Shown here one piece after another: positions 1 to 7,864 of a stretch of 20,093 bases of DNA. The translations under genes and the position numbers were made by a program. Source of the DNA: Anaerolineales bacterium. GTDB taxonomy: Bacteria; Chloroflexota; Anaerolineae; Anaerolineales; Villigracilaceae. The DNA lies in contig JAICQC010000026.1 of the NCBI GenBank assembly GCA_025938055.1, positions 1 through 20,093 on the forward strand, in the 5' to 3' direction. Numbering within the stretch: position 1 is the first letter of the stretch; every line of letters starts with the position of its first letter. Under the pieces are notes generated by a model. The model ran no database searches. It was given only the letters and a program-made list of their open reading frames with translations, and was not told the DNA's origin.

Positions 1-1710
1 CCGTTTGCCTCAGCAGGAGAGCTGGATTGGCTTAAGAGTGATACGCAGGAATCGGGAGAACCTGACCAGCCCGCCGGTGAAGCATCGGATAAGACCGCGC
101 CAGAAGATCTTAGCTGGCTGAACGATCTTGGCAAGCCTGCACAGACCTCAGAACCTGCCGCGGCGCACGAGGATCTGCGCTGGCTTAATGAGCTTGGTGG
201 CGAGCCCGAACCGCTATCCACGCCTCCCTTCTCGGAACCGGGCTCTGAGACCGAAAATGTATCTCCTCGTCACACGGCGCCGCTCGGACAGCAAGAGCAG
301 AAAGAACCTGAACCGGACTGGCTCAAGAGCGCCACCGAAGCGCCCACTATGCCGCCGCCGGGTGACCTGTCGATGGATTGGTTCTCTGGCACAGATCAGC
401 CGCGCGAGCAGACTCCTCCTCCTGCGCCGCAAACCGCTCCCTTTGATGCGGACATCTCCTCGAAGCAGGATGAACCCGCTTCGCTTTCGAACCAGGATGT
501 AGATTCCCTCTTCTCGGTGGAAATGCCAGACTGGCTTTCACGGCCCGATCCTGGCACGGCTGAACCTGTTGCGCAACAGACTGGCGCAGCACCCGCGGAA
601 GAGGATGAGTCGCTGGCGCCGGTTGACCTGCCTTCCTGGGTGCAGGCGATGCGTCCAGTCGAAGCTGTCATTTCGGAGACCACCTCTGGCGTTGCCGATC
701 AGCCTGCGGAAACGGAAGGTCCGCTTGCCGGGCTGCATAGCGTCATCCCGATCGCGCCCATAGGCTCATCCAGAAGACCGAAAGCGGTTTCGCTTACCTT
801 GCAGGTTTCAGATGAGCAACAGTCGAGCGTGGCATTGCTGGAACAAATCCTGGGCAGCGAGACAAGTCCGCGCGCCCTGATTACACCTTCCTTTGTCGTG
901 TCTCAGCACTGGCTGCGCTGGGCACTCAGCGGCGTGTTCCTGCTGGTGCTGACCGCCGCGATTTTCTTGCGATCACAGATGATGCCGGTTTCTGCTGTTC
1001 TTCCACAGGAAGCCAGCGGCTTGTCCAACACTGTGATCGGGATTCCCGCAGGTGCAAAAGTCCTGGTGGTGATCGACTATGAACCGTCTCTGGCTGGCGA
1101 GATGGAGGCGATCAGCGCTCCCCTGCTCGATCAGATCATCCTCTTAAGCCGGCCCAGCCTCTCGTTTATCTCCACTTCCCCAAGTGGCGTTGCCCTCGCG
1201 GAACGGCTGCTGACCAACATCAATCAGGCAGGCGCGCAGTACGCCAACCTGGGATACCTGCCCGGCGGTTCCGCTGGAGTGCTGGGATTTATCGAAGCGC
1301 CAGGTCAGATCATGCCCCTGGCAGATGTGCAATTATTTTCTGAATATTCTGCGTTGATCGTGCTCACAGACCATGCTGAGTCGGGGCGTGTATGGGTGGA
1401 GCAATTACAGGGACGGAAACAAATCGACCCTGCCCTGACGAACCAACCGTTATTGATGGTTGCCAGCGCGCAGGCAGGTCCTTTGCTTCAGCCGTATGTG
1501 TCCTCGGGGCAGGTCACCGCCATGCTGAGCGGGCTTTCAGATGCGGCTCGTTATGAATTTGTAAACAATAATCGCCCAGGGATTGCGCGTTCGTACTGGG
1601 ATACCTTTGGGATTGGCTTGACAATGGCGATCGCGTTGATCGTACTCGGCAGCCTCTGGAGTCTTTTCACGGGAATTCGCGCCCGCCGGACGAGTGCAGA
1701 ACAGGGATAA
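1..1710 (+). CDS. Two-TM membrane protein with cytoplasmic W-motif repeats (5' partial)
   Basis: The reading frame is open from base 1, so the N-terminus lies outside the window; 569 residues are visible. The first ~300 residues are acidic, Pro/Glu-rich and low in complexity. They carry spaced short Trp motifs: DWLKS twice, DLSWLNDLG, DLRWLNELG, MDWFSG, MPDWLSR and LPSWVQAM. A hydrophobic helix follows (about residues 305-324, nt 913-972), then a ~210-residue folded-looking domain with alternating beta and helix, then a second helix (about 538-556) and a basic tail. The expected topology is a cytoplasmic repeat region, an external globular domain and a short internal tail. The stop is 4 nt before the next ATG, so it is probably cotranscribed with the membrane protein and MutL-like genes downstream. 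I know similar DWL-repeat proteins from Chloroflexota but no assigned function. An internal ATG at 349 is not the start. Confidence 0.85.
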   Translation, partial: PFASAGELDWLKSDTQESGEPDQPAGEASDKTAPEDLSWLNDLGKPAQTSEPAAAHEDLRWLNELGGEPEPLSTPPFSEPGSETENVSPRHTAPLGQQEQKEPEPDWLKSATEAPTMPPPGDLSMDWFSGTDQPREQTPPPAPQTAPFDADISSKQDEPASLSNQDVDSLFSVEMPDWLSRPDPGTAEPVAQQTGAAPAEEDESLAPVDLPSWVQAMRPVEAVISETTSGVADQPAETEGPLAGLHSVIPIAPIGSSRRPKAVSLTLQVSDEQQSSVALLEQILGSETSPRALITPSFVVSQHWLRWALSGVFLLVLTAAIFLRSQMMPVSAVLPQEASGLSNTVIGIPAGAKVLVVIDYEPSLAGEMEAISAPLLDQIILLSRPSLSFISTSPSGVALAERLLTNINQAGAQYANLGYLPGGSAGVLGFIEAPGQIMPLADVQLFSEYSALIVLTDHAESGRVWVEQLQGRKQIDPALTNQPLLMVASAQAGPLLQPYVSSGQVTAMLSGLSDAARYEFVNNNRPGIARSYWDTFGIGLTMAIALIVLGSLWSLFTGIRARRTSAEQG

Positions 1711-1714
1711 CCAG

Positions 1715-2377
1715 ATGTCCATTGAAGTCATCTCTGCAATCGTTGGATTTGCCCTGACCTTAATGGTCTTTAGTTACCTCATCGGTGACAATCCTTTGTT
1801 CCGCATTGCGGTCTATCTCTTTATCGGCGTCGCGTCCGGTTATGCGGCTACGGTTGTATGGCACTATGTGCTTGTCCCCAGATTGTTCCAATCTCTCACG
1901 GCATTCAATCCGCTCACAATTGTTCCTTTGCTCCTGGGCATCTCATTACTTGCAAAACTTTCCCCGCGTATTTCATGGGTTGGGAATGTTGCCATGGCAG
2001 TCCTGGTCGGTGTGGGCGCCGCAGCGGCTGTCGGTGGCGCGGTGATCGGGACGCTGCTGCCGCAGGCTCGGGCGGCGATGGCTGGGCTCGATGTGCTTTC
2101 TGCAGGAAGTGGTGTCGCCTTCAGATTATTGGAGGGAGTCGTCATGCTGGGAGGCACAGTCTTCACGCTGGCATCCTTCCACTTCAGCGCCTCCCGCGCC
2201 GCGGATGGCACTCCAAAGCGGAATCCCATCATCGAAGGGATTGCCTGGGTTGGGCGTATCTTTATCGCCATCACCTTCGGCGTTTTGTTTGCGGGTGTTT
2301 ACATGTCTGCTCTCACCGCTATGATCGAACGGTTAAGTTTTGTCGTTGATTTCCTCAGACAATTGATTGGTATCTAG
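1715..2377 (+). CDS. Multi-pass integral membrane protein, unknown function
   Basis: This 220-residue protein is almost entirely hydrophobic, with about six predicted membrane helices. A Gly/Ala-rich helix region lies in the middle (around AVLVGVGAAAAVGGAVIG). I chose ATG 1715 because it follows the upstream stop by 4 nt. An in-frame GTG at 1694 would overlap the previous gene by 17 nt and add seven polar residues. No catalytic motif is seen. It sits between a two-TM protein and an ASKHA ATPase with gaps of 4 and 3 nt, which implies one transcript and possibly a membrane complex. The family is not recognised by name. Confidence 0.8.
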   Translation: MSIEVISAIVGFALTLMVFSYLIGDNPLFRIAVYLFIGVASGYAATVVWHYVLVPRLFQSLTAFNPLTIVPLLLGISLLAKLSPRISWVGNVAMAVLVGVGAAAAVGGAVIGTLLPQARAAMAGLDVLSAGSGVAFRLLEGVVMLGGTVFTLASFHFSASRAADGTPKRNPIIEGIAWVGRIFIAITFGVLFAGVYMSALTAMIERLSFVVDFLRQLIGI

Positions 2378-2380
2378 CCT

Positions 2381-4138
2381 ATGCCTTCATCGCTGGTCCA
2401 AAACGAATCCATTCTTGCCATAGATGTCGGCGCGACCGTGACGCGCGCTGTGTTGTTCGACGTGGTCGAAGGGCAGTACCGCTTTGTTGCCGCGGGTCAG
2501 GCGCCCTCGACTGCCGAAGCGCCGTTCAAGGATATCGGCATCGGCGTGCGCGAGGCGATCACCAGCCTGCAAAACGTGACCGGTTCAATCCTCCTCGGTC
2601 CTCAGGATAACAATCTGATCGCGCCATCCCAACCTGATGGTTCGGGCGTCGACTCGGTGGTTGCGACCATTTCGGCGGGACCGGCTGTCAAGACGGTCGT
2701 GGTGGGTTTGCTTTCCGATGTTTCCGTGCAGAGCGCGCGACGCCTGGCAGAATCCACGTACAGCCGCATTGTGGATACGCTCGATCTTTCGGACCACCGC
2801 AGACCGGACCAGCAGATGGACAGCATCGTGCGTTCGCGGCCCGACCTGGTGATCCTCGCTGGCGGGACTGATGGCGGCGCCTCACGCTCCATTCAAAAGA
2901 TGCTTGAAGCGGTGGGTCTTGCCTGTTACCTGATGCCGCTTGAGAAGCGCCCCATGGTGTTATATGCTGGTAACCAGAAACTTGCCGACGATGTCAAGGA
3001 ATTACTCGGGGGACACGCCGGAAAAGTGGAGATCAGCTACAACGTGCGCCCCTCGCTCGAAACAGAAGACCTGGATCCCGGGCGCCACGAACTGGCTTTG
3101 CTCATGACCAAGCTGCGCCAGCGTCAGATCAAAGGCGTGGATGAACTCAATCTCTGGACGGCTGGAAATCTTCTTCCAACTGCTTACGCTCAGGGACGGA
3201 TTATCCGCTTTTTGAGCAAGCTCTATGAATCCACGCGCGGCTTGTTATATGTGAATGTTGGCGCCTCGGCAACTTCGGTCGCGGCGGGCTTTGCCGGTGA
3301 GCTTACTCTGGGCGTTTATCCGCAGTATGGGCTGGGCGAAAACCTGGCTGGCTTGTTGCAGCAGACCGAGATCGATGGCATTATGCGCTGGCTGCAGCTT
3401 GATGTTTCCGAAAATATGCTGCGCGAGTATATGTTTCAAAAATCGCTATATCCGTCCTCCATTCCAGCAACCAAAGACGAGCAGGCGCTGGTTCACGCCA
3501 TTGCCCGCCAGGCGTTGTATCTGGCGGTACGCACGGCGCAGAAGGATTTCCCGGCTCACGCGCGCCCCACGCGCAGCGGCGTCATGCCTCCATTGGATTT
3601 GATCCTGGGCGGAGGAGGCGCGGTCAGTGAAGGGACGTCGCTCGGGCAGAGTCTGCTGTTGCTGCTGGATGCCATTCAGCCGGTTGGCATCCTGCCCATC
3701 CTGCTTGATCAGAACAATTTGCTGCCTCTGCTCGGGGTAGCCGCCTCACGCAGTCATTACCTGCCGGTGCAGGTCATCGAGTCAGGTGCGTTCATTGGTC
3801 TGGGAACTGTCGTTTCGGTGATCGCCTCGGCGAATTATGGGGACCAGGTCTTGCGTGCCAGGCTGAGTTACAGTGATGGGACAGAAGCGCGCGCCGAAGT
3901 CAAGTTTGGCGGGCTGGAGATCCTGCCTCTGCCCAACGGGCAGACCGCACGCCTTAGCCTGCAGCCATTCCACCGCGCAGACGTCGGGCTGGGTCCCGGG
4001 AAGAGCGGCGCGGTCACGGTCACGGGCGGCGCGCTGGGAGTCGTCATCGACGCGCGCGGACGCCCGCTGCAGATCCCCAGTGATCCGGTGCGCAGGCGCG
4101 AACTGATGAAGCGATGGTCCTACACGGTGGGAGGCTGA
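2381..4138 (+). CDS. Glutamate mutase MutL-family ASKHA ATPase
   Basis: The 585-residue protein has the actin/Hsp70-type nucleotide-binding layout of MutL, the protein encoded between the two glutamate mutase subunit genes in clostridia. The phosphate-1 loop is DVGATVTRA (residues 15-23). The phosphate-2 segment is around VNVGASATS (~291-299), and a Gly-rich adenosine segment, LILGGGGAVSEG, starts near residue 407. MutL proteins are usually about 460 residues. Here a further ~120 residues of beta-rich sequence end in RRRELMKRWSYTVGG. It is the third gene of a tightly packed run: 3 nt after the membrane protein, with the stop 1 nt before the next ATG. No mutase subunit (MutS/MutE-like) lies in the window, so an enzyme-chaperone role cannot be assumed. 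A PilM-like role in a membrane assembly is an alternative inference. Confidence 0.82.
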   Translation: MPSSLVQNESILAIDVGATVTRAVLFDVVEGQYRFVAAGQAPSTAEAPFKDIGIGVREAITSLQNVTGSILLGPQDNNLIAPSQPDGSGVDSVVATISAGPAVKTVVVGLLSDVSVQSARRLAESTYSRIVDTLDLSDHRRPDQQMDSIVRSRPDLVILAGGTDGGASRSIQKMLEAVGLACYLMPLEKRPMVLYAGNQKLADDVKELLGGHAGKVEISYNVRPSLETEDLDPGRHELALLMTKLRQRQIKGVDELNLWTAGNLLPTAYAQGRIIRFLSKLYESTRGLLYVNVGASATSVAAGFAGELTLGVYPQYGLGENLAGLLQQTEIDGIMRWLQLDVSENMLREYMFQKSLYPSSIPATKDEQALVHAIARQALYLAVRTAQKDFPAHARPTRSGVMPPLDLILGGGGAVSEGTSLGQSLLLLLDAIQPVGILPILLDQNNLLPLLGVAASRSHYLPVQVIESGAFIGLGTVVSVIASANYGDQVLRARLSYSDGTEARAEVKFGGLEILPLPNGQTARLSLQPFHRADVGLGPGKSGAVTVTGGALGVVIDARGRPLQIPSDPVRRRELMKRWSYTVGG

Positions 4139-4139
4139 T

Positions 4140-5195
4140 ATGCTTGCTCCGGTGCTCAATATTTTGCCGCTCGCCACAATCGTCCGTGAACGAACCCTGC
4201 CGGTTGCCGGGAAGGTGAACGCCCATGTCAACCAGCGTGTGAACCCCACAGATGTGATCGCGGAAGCCAGTTATGCGCGCGAACATGTCCTGTTCGACGT
4301 GGCGCGTACGTTTGGCGTCTCCACGAATGCAGCCGATAAGATGATCAAAGTCAATACCGGAGACCGCGTGATGCAGGGCGCGCTGGTGGCAGAGAGCGGC
4401 GGGCTGATCTCGCGCTCCATCAAGGCGCCGCGCGCCGGGCGCGTGATGATCGTGGGCGGCGGGCAAGTCCTGATGGAAGTCGGTGACACGCGGGTAGAGT
4501 TGCGCGCCGGTTTGCCGGGTGTAGTGACGCAGGTCCTGCCCGAACGCGGTGTGGTGATTCAGACCGCGGGCGCGCTCATCCAGGGCGTGTGGGGGAACGG
4601 CCGCATCGATAATGGCTTGATGGTGAACCTGCTGCAGAAGCCGGACGACATCCTCACCCCGGACCGCCTCGACGTGAGCCTGCGCGGCTCTGTCATCCTG
4701 GGCGGGCACGTGCGTGATTTGGAGACCTTGCGTGCCGCAGCAGAACTCCCGGTGCGCGGCCTGGTCCTTTCGAGTCTGCTCTCGCCGCTGATTGTGTCTG
4801 CCTACCAGATGCGCTATCCCATAATCGTGACAGACGGCTTTGGCGCCATGCCGATGAATTCGGCGGCGTTCCGCCTGCTGACCACCAACGACAAACGTGA
4901 AGTGACCGTGAACGCTGAACACTTCGACCGTTATTACGGGAATCGCCCCGAAGTGATCATTCCGCTACCGGTCTCCACAGAACCACCTGAGCCGAACAGC
5001 TTTGAGCCGTTTGGCGTCGGGCAGACCGTGCGCCTGCGCCGCCCACCCCATGCAGGCATGATCGGTACGATAACTGCGCTGCCCGCAGGACTCAGCACAT
5101 TGCCAAGCGGCCTGCGTGCCCAAGCCGCAGAGGTAAAGCTCGAAAACGGTGAGTCGATGCTCGTGCCTTTGGTAAATTTGGAAGTTGTGGGATAA
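4140..5195 (+). CDS. Conserved-looking protein with barrel-sandwich-like N-terminus and KOW-like C-terminus
   Basis: The protein has 351 residues and no signal peptide or clear membrane helix. Residues ~75-120 (VNTGDRVMQGALVAES, then IKAPRAGRV) follow the pattern of lipoyl/biotinyl-type barrel-sandwich folds: a 'GD.V..G..LA' turn followed by a 'P..G.V' turn. No conserved carrier lysine is evident. The last ~60 residues contain HAGMIGTITALPAG and end in MLVPLVNLEVVG, resembling a KOW/SH3-like small barrel. It starts 1 nt after the stop of the MutL-like gene, so translational coupling and functional partnership are likely. The domain readings come from sequence pattern only, and the biological function is unknown. 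Confidence 0.75.
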   Translation: MLAPVLNILPLATIVRERTLPVAGKVNAHVNQRVNPTDVIAEASYAREHVLFDVARTFGVSTNAADKMIKVNTGDRVMQGALVAESGGLISRSIKAPRAGRVMIVGGGQVLMEVGDTRVELRAGLPGVVTQVLPERGVVIQTAGALIQGVWGNGRIDNGLMVNLLQKPDDILTPDRLDVSLRGSVILGGHVRDLETLRAAAELPVRGLVLSSLLSPLIVSAYQMRYPIIVTDGFGAMPMNSAAFRLLTTNDKREVTVNAEHFDRYYGNRPEVIIPLPVSTEPPEPNSFEPFGVGQTVRLRRPPHAGMIGTITALPAGLSTLPSGLRAQAAEVKLENGESMLVPLVNLEVVG

Positions 5196-5231
5196 TACGA
5201 TTCAGAAACGCAATATAGAGGAGAGTGCAGC

Positions 5232-5762
5232 ATGACGACGTATGATGATCCAGATTTTGATGATCCTACTCCGCCTGAAGAATCAAACAATCGTACATTT
5301 CTGCTCATCGCCGGTGTTCTGGGCGGACTTGTTTTTCTGGGACTGCTCTGTATTGTTGGTTACTTTTTCTTGAGGAACAGCTCAAACCAGCAGAACCAAT
5401 CCACTGCCATTGCACAGGCAACGCAGCAGGAAGCCACCATCCAGGCGGGAGTTACGCAGACCGTGATTGCGCAAAACCTGACCCAGACTGCGGCTGTGAC
5501 GAATACAGTCCCGCCCACAAATACCCCGGTGATCGCCGAAGCGACTCTCACTCCCTCCCCGACCTCTGATCCCGCGACCCAGACGGTCGCTGCCGCCTTC
5601 ACCCAGATCGCGGTCTCCACACAGACGATCATCCCGACCTCCACCGCGCTGCCCAATACCGGTTTCGTAGATGAGTTCGGTGCACCAGGGTTAATGCTGG
5701 CTGCGGTCGCACTTGTAGCTGTCATCTTCCTGGTGCGAAGGCTGCGAGCATCGCCGTCGTAA
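5232..5762 (+). CDS. LPNTG-type surface protein with Thr/Gln-rich linker
   Basis: This 176-residue protein has an acidic N-terminus and a first membrane helix (about 22-47). About 90 residues rich in Thr, Gln, Ala and Pro follow. It ends in a classical sortase sorting signal: LPNTG at 140-144, a hydrophobic helix (~154-168) and a basic RRLR tail. Sortases of other bacteria cleave LPxTG between Thr and Gly. If that happens here, the linker would be displayed outside the cell. A strong RBS (GAGGAG, 5218-5223) sits 8 nt before the ATG. It lies 36 nt after the previous gene and directly before an intrinsic terminator, so it may be the last gene of the upstream run. No sortase gene is in the window. 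No enzymatic domain is seen, so a stalk, spacer or anchor role is likely. Confidence 0.8.
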   Translation: MTTYDDPDFDDPTPPEESNNRTFLLIAGVLGGLVFLGLLCIVGYFFLRNSSNQQNQSTAIAQATQQEATIQAGVTQTVIAQNLTQTAAVTNTVPPTNTPVIAEATLTPSPTSDPATQTVAAAFTQIAVSTQTIIPTSTALPNTGFVDEFGAPGLMLAAVALVAVIFLVRRLRASPS

Positions 5763-5782
5763 TCGCATTCCTGGCGATACAT

Positions 5783-5818
5783 GACCCTGAAGGTTTACAG
5801 CCTTTAGGGTCTTTTTTT
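5783..5818 (+). terminator. Intrinsic terminator
   Basis: An 11-bp stem (GACCCTGAAGG pairing with CCTTTAGGGTC, one G-U pair) with a 7-nt loop is followed directly by seven T. It lies 20 nt after the LPNTG protein gene and closes the first + strand gene run. Confidence 0.88.
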
Positions 5819-5821
5819 GTC

Positions 5822-5849
5822 TTGACATGCAGATATATAGTGATAAAAT
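5822..5849 (+). promoter_or_regulatory. Sigma-70-type promoter for the BchE-like gene
   Basis: A perfect -35 hexamer TTGACA (5822-5827) is followed after 16 nt by TAAAAT (5844-5849, one mismatch to consensus). A TG extension sits one base before the -10. It begins 4 nt past the preceding terminator, so the radical SAM gene downstream has its own transcription start. Confidence 0.75.
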
Positions 5850-5894
5850 TCACAATAAAGAATGTCCGAATTGTCCAATTTGAGAGGAGGCGAG

Positions 5895-7385
5895 ATGGCT
5901 GGGAGAGTTGTATTAATTAATCCGGCAAGGCACTTCATTGCCAACGAACATGGACTGGGCTATCTCATTCCCCTCGGGTTGGCGAGCATCGGGGGACCGT
6001 TGATCGATGCCGGATTTTCCGTGAAGTTGATCGATCACGATAGGAACGGCTGGTCGTATCCAAGGTTGATTCAGGAAGTTGCCGACTTCCAGGCGGACTA
6101 TGTCCTGCTGGGGCATTCCGGTTCCACCGCCGCGCACAAGACGGCGATCAAAACGATCCGAACAATTCATCAGAAGCTTCCTCATCTGCGCGTGGTGTAT
6201 GGAGGCGTGTATCCCTCCTACGCCCATGAAGTAGTGATGGCGGAATGTGAGGAGATCGACGCCATCGTGCGCGGGGAAGGCGAGCAGACAGTCGTCGGCT
6301 TGCTTCGCACCTGGGAGCAGACGGACGATCTTAGCTACGTGGATGGAGTCACCTGGCGGCGTGGGGAGGAGATCGTCGTCAATCGCTCACGGACGCCGAT
6401 CCGAAACCTCGATGAATACCGCCCCGGCTGGGAGCTTGTGGACTGGTCGCGTTACTCGATGTTCGGGTTCAAGAACGCGGCGGGATTGCAGTTTAGCCGC
6501 GGCTGTACGCTGACCTGCACCTATTGCGGGCAGTGGATGTTCTGGAAGAAGTGGCGGCACCGCAGCCCGGAAAATATCGTGGAGCAGTTAAAGATATTGA
6601 AGAATCAATATGGTGTGAGCATCGTCTGGTTTGCGGACGAGAACTTCGCCGCGGACCGGGATGTTGTGATACACATCCTCGAGTTGATCGCCGAGGCAAA
6701 CCTCGGGCTCTCGCTCAACCTCAACATGACCGCCGCGGACGTGGTGCGCGATGCCGACTTGATTCCTCTCTACAAACGCGCCGGCGTAGATTACATCGTG
6801 ATGGGCATCGAAACGCTCAAAGACGAAGTGGTGACGAACATCCGCAAGAACAATCCGTTCGAGATCTCAAAGGAAGCTGTGCGACTGCTGCGCGAGAATA
6901 ACATCATCAGCCTGACGAATATTATCTACGGATTGGAAGAGGAAAGCTGGAAGACGATCTTCGAGAAATTCAAAGGCTTGCTCGAGCTGGATTCGGACAT
7001 CCTGAACGCTATGTATCTCACCCCGCACTTCTGGACGGCGCAGGGACGATCTACTCAGCCAGAGCGCGTGATCCAGTTGGATCAGGATAAATGGTCCTAT
7101 CGTAACCAGGTGCTTGCCACGCGATATTTAGCGCCAGTCGGATTGTTTCTGGGAGTCAAGTCGACGGAAATATTGTTCCACCTGCGCCCGAAAGCATTGA
7201 AACGCGTGTTATTCGGAAGAGATAAACGCTACCTGCAGATCATGCGTCATTCGATGTGGGTTGGAATTAAGGTGATAATAGCCGAGATCTTCGAGTTTAT
7301 TTTTGAAACTAGGTTTTCGCCGCAGGGGCGTATGAAAGCGCTGCATGGGATGAACGTGAAACCTGCAATGAGTGGTGACGATTAG
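5895..7385 (+). CDS. B12-binding radical SAM protein, BchE-like
   Basis: The N-terminal ~135 residues form a cobalamin-binding-type Rossmann region ending in IVRGEGEQ (residues 125-131). The radical SAM cluster motif is CTLTCTYC (C204, C208, C211), embedded in QFSRGCTLTCTYCGQWMFWKKW. That context, NNPFEISKEAVRLLRENNI, the YLTPHFWT segment and the C-terminal DKWSYRNQVLATRY and LRPKAL segments all resemble BchE, the anaerobic Mg-protoporphyrin monomethyl ester cyclase. I chose ATG 5895 (496 aa) because AGAGGAGG (5883-5890) lies 4 nt upstream. An in-frame ATG at 5862 adds 11 residues but has no RBS and lies right behind the -10. No chlorophyll or heme genes are in the window, so the substrate is unknown; a tetrapyrrole or other ring substrate is inference. 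Confidence 0.85.
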   Translation: MAGRVVLINPARHFIANEHGLGYLIPLGLASIGGPLIDAGFSVKLIDHDRNGWSYPRLIQEVADFQADYVLLGHSGSTAAHKTAIKTIRTIHQKLPHLRVVYGGVYPSYAHEVVMAECEEIDAIVRGEGEQTVVGLLRTWEQTDDLSYVDGVTWRRGEEIVVNRSRTPIRNLDEYRPGWELVDWSRYSMFGFKNAAGLQFSRGCTLTCTYCGQWMFWKKWRHRSPENIVEQLKILKNQYGVSIVWFADENFAADRDVVIHILELIAEANLGLSLNLNMTAADVVRDADLIPLYKRAGVDYIVMGIETLKDEVVTNIRKNNPFEISKEAVRLLRENNIISLTNIIYGLEEESWKTIFEKFKGLLELDSDILNAMYLTPHFWTAQGRSTQPERVIQLDQDKWSYRNQVLATRYLAPVGLFLGVKSTEILFHLRPKALKRVLFGRDKRYLQIMRHSMWVGIKVIIAEIFEFIFETRFSPQGRMKALHGMNVKPAMSGDD

Positions 7386-7427
7386 AGATCTAATTTGGGT
7401 TATTTTTAATGCAAGAAATGAGCCACT

Positions 7428-7821
7428 ATGAAAAATTTAGATGTCAATAGCAATCCACAATCGAATAAGCTTTCCAATTGGCCTGTTCTCTTACGCTGGT
7501 TGCTAAGAGGGCTTGCGGGGTTTGGAATAAGTTCATTAATTTATCTTGATTTCTTAACTAGTACAAATATCATTCCCGTTTTTTTTACTGAAGGTCCCAT
7601 TTGTGGGTCAATACTATATTCTCAACTACCTTATCTATTCTGAGTTAAATTCTAGTAAATACAACATTATAATTCCCGCGTTAATCTGGGGAGGCGTTGG
7701 AGCGTTATTAGCCTCCGGTCAAAAGAAACAAATCGACTCGGGTTGGACTCTCTTAGTACTCTATGTTATTGGGGGGATTGGAGCATATTTCTTAACTGCC
7801 CTGTTATTTGTTATAACATAG
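7428..7821 (+). pseudogene. Small membrane protein gene split by a frameshift at a T8 run
   Basis: Two overlapping frames encode what looks like one ~130-residue membrane protein. The first half starts at ATG 7428 (MKNLDVNSN...) and runs in one frame to a stop at 7641-7643. The second half is in the +1 frame, open from 7558 to the stop at 7819-7821. A run of eight T (7579-7586) lies in the shared stretch. Removing one T joins VFF to a continuous sequence through VPFVGQYYILNYLIYSE, giving about four hydrophobic helices. Base composition is clearly AT-richer than in the flanking genes, which hints at foreign origin. It could be a real inactivation, a phase-variable tract or a base-calling error. 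No family is recognised. Confidence 0.6.
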
Positions 7822-7864
7822 CTGACAGACCCGCCGAATAAGAACCAAATTATTTGAATTTTGA

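Noticed and set aside
349..1710. ATG 349 as the start of the first gene
   Set aside because: The same frame is open back to base 1 and carries the same W-motif repeat style, so the gene begins outside the window.
4044..4922. A 292-codon open frame on the - strand
   Set aside because: It lies opposite the MutL-like and 351-aa genes, is His/Arg-rich in the way antisense frames of GC-rich genes are, and has no recognisable domain.
5862..5894. Upstream ATG for the BchE-like protein
   Set aside because: It lacks a ribosome binding site and sits only 12 nt after the -10 element; the strong AGAGGAGG belongs to the ATG at 5895.
7603..7821. The second half of the AT-rich membrane gene as an independent gene starting at GTG 7603
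   Set aside because: It has no ribosome binding site, overlaps the first half, and the two halves join into one protein by a single-base change at the T8 run.
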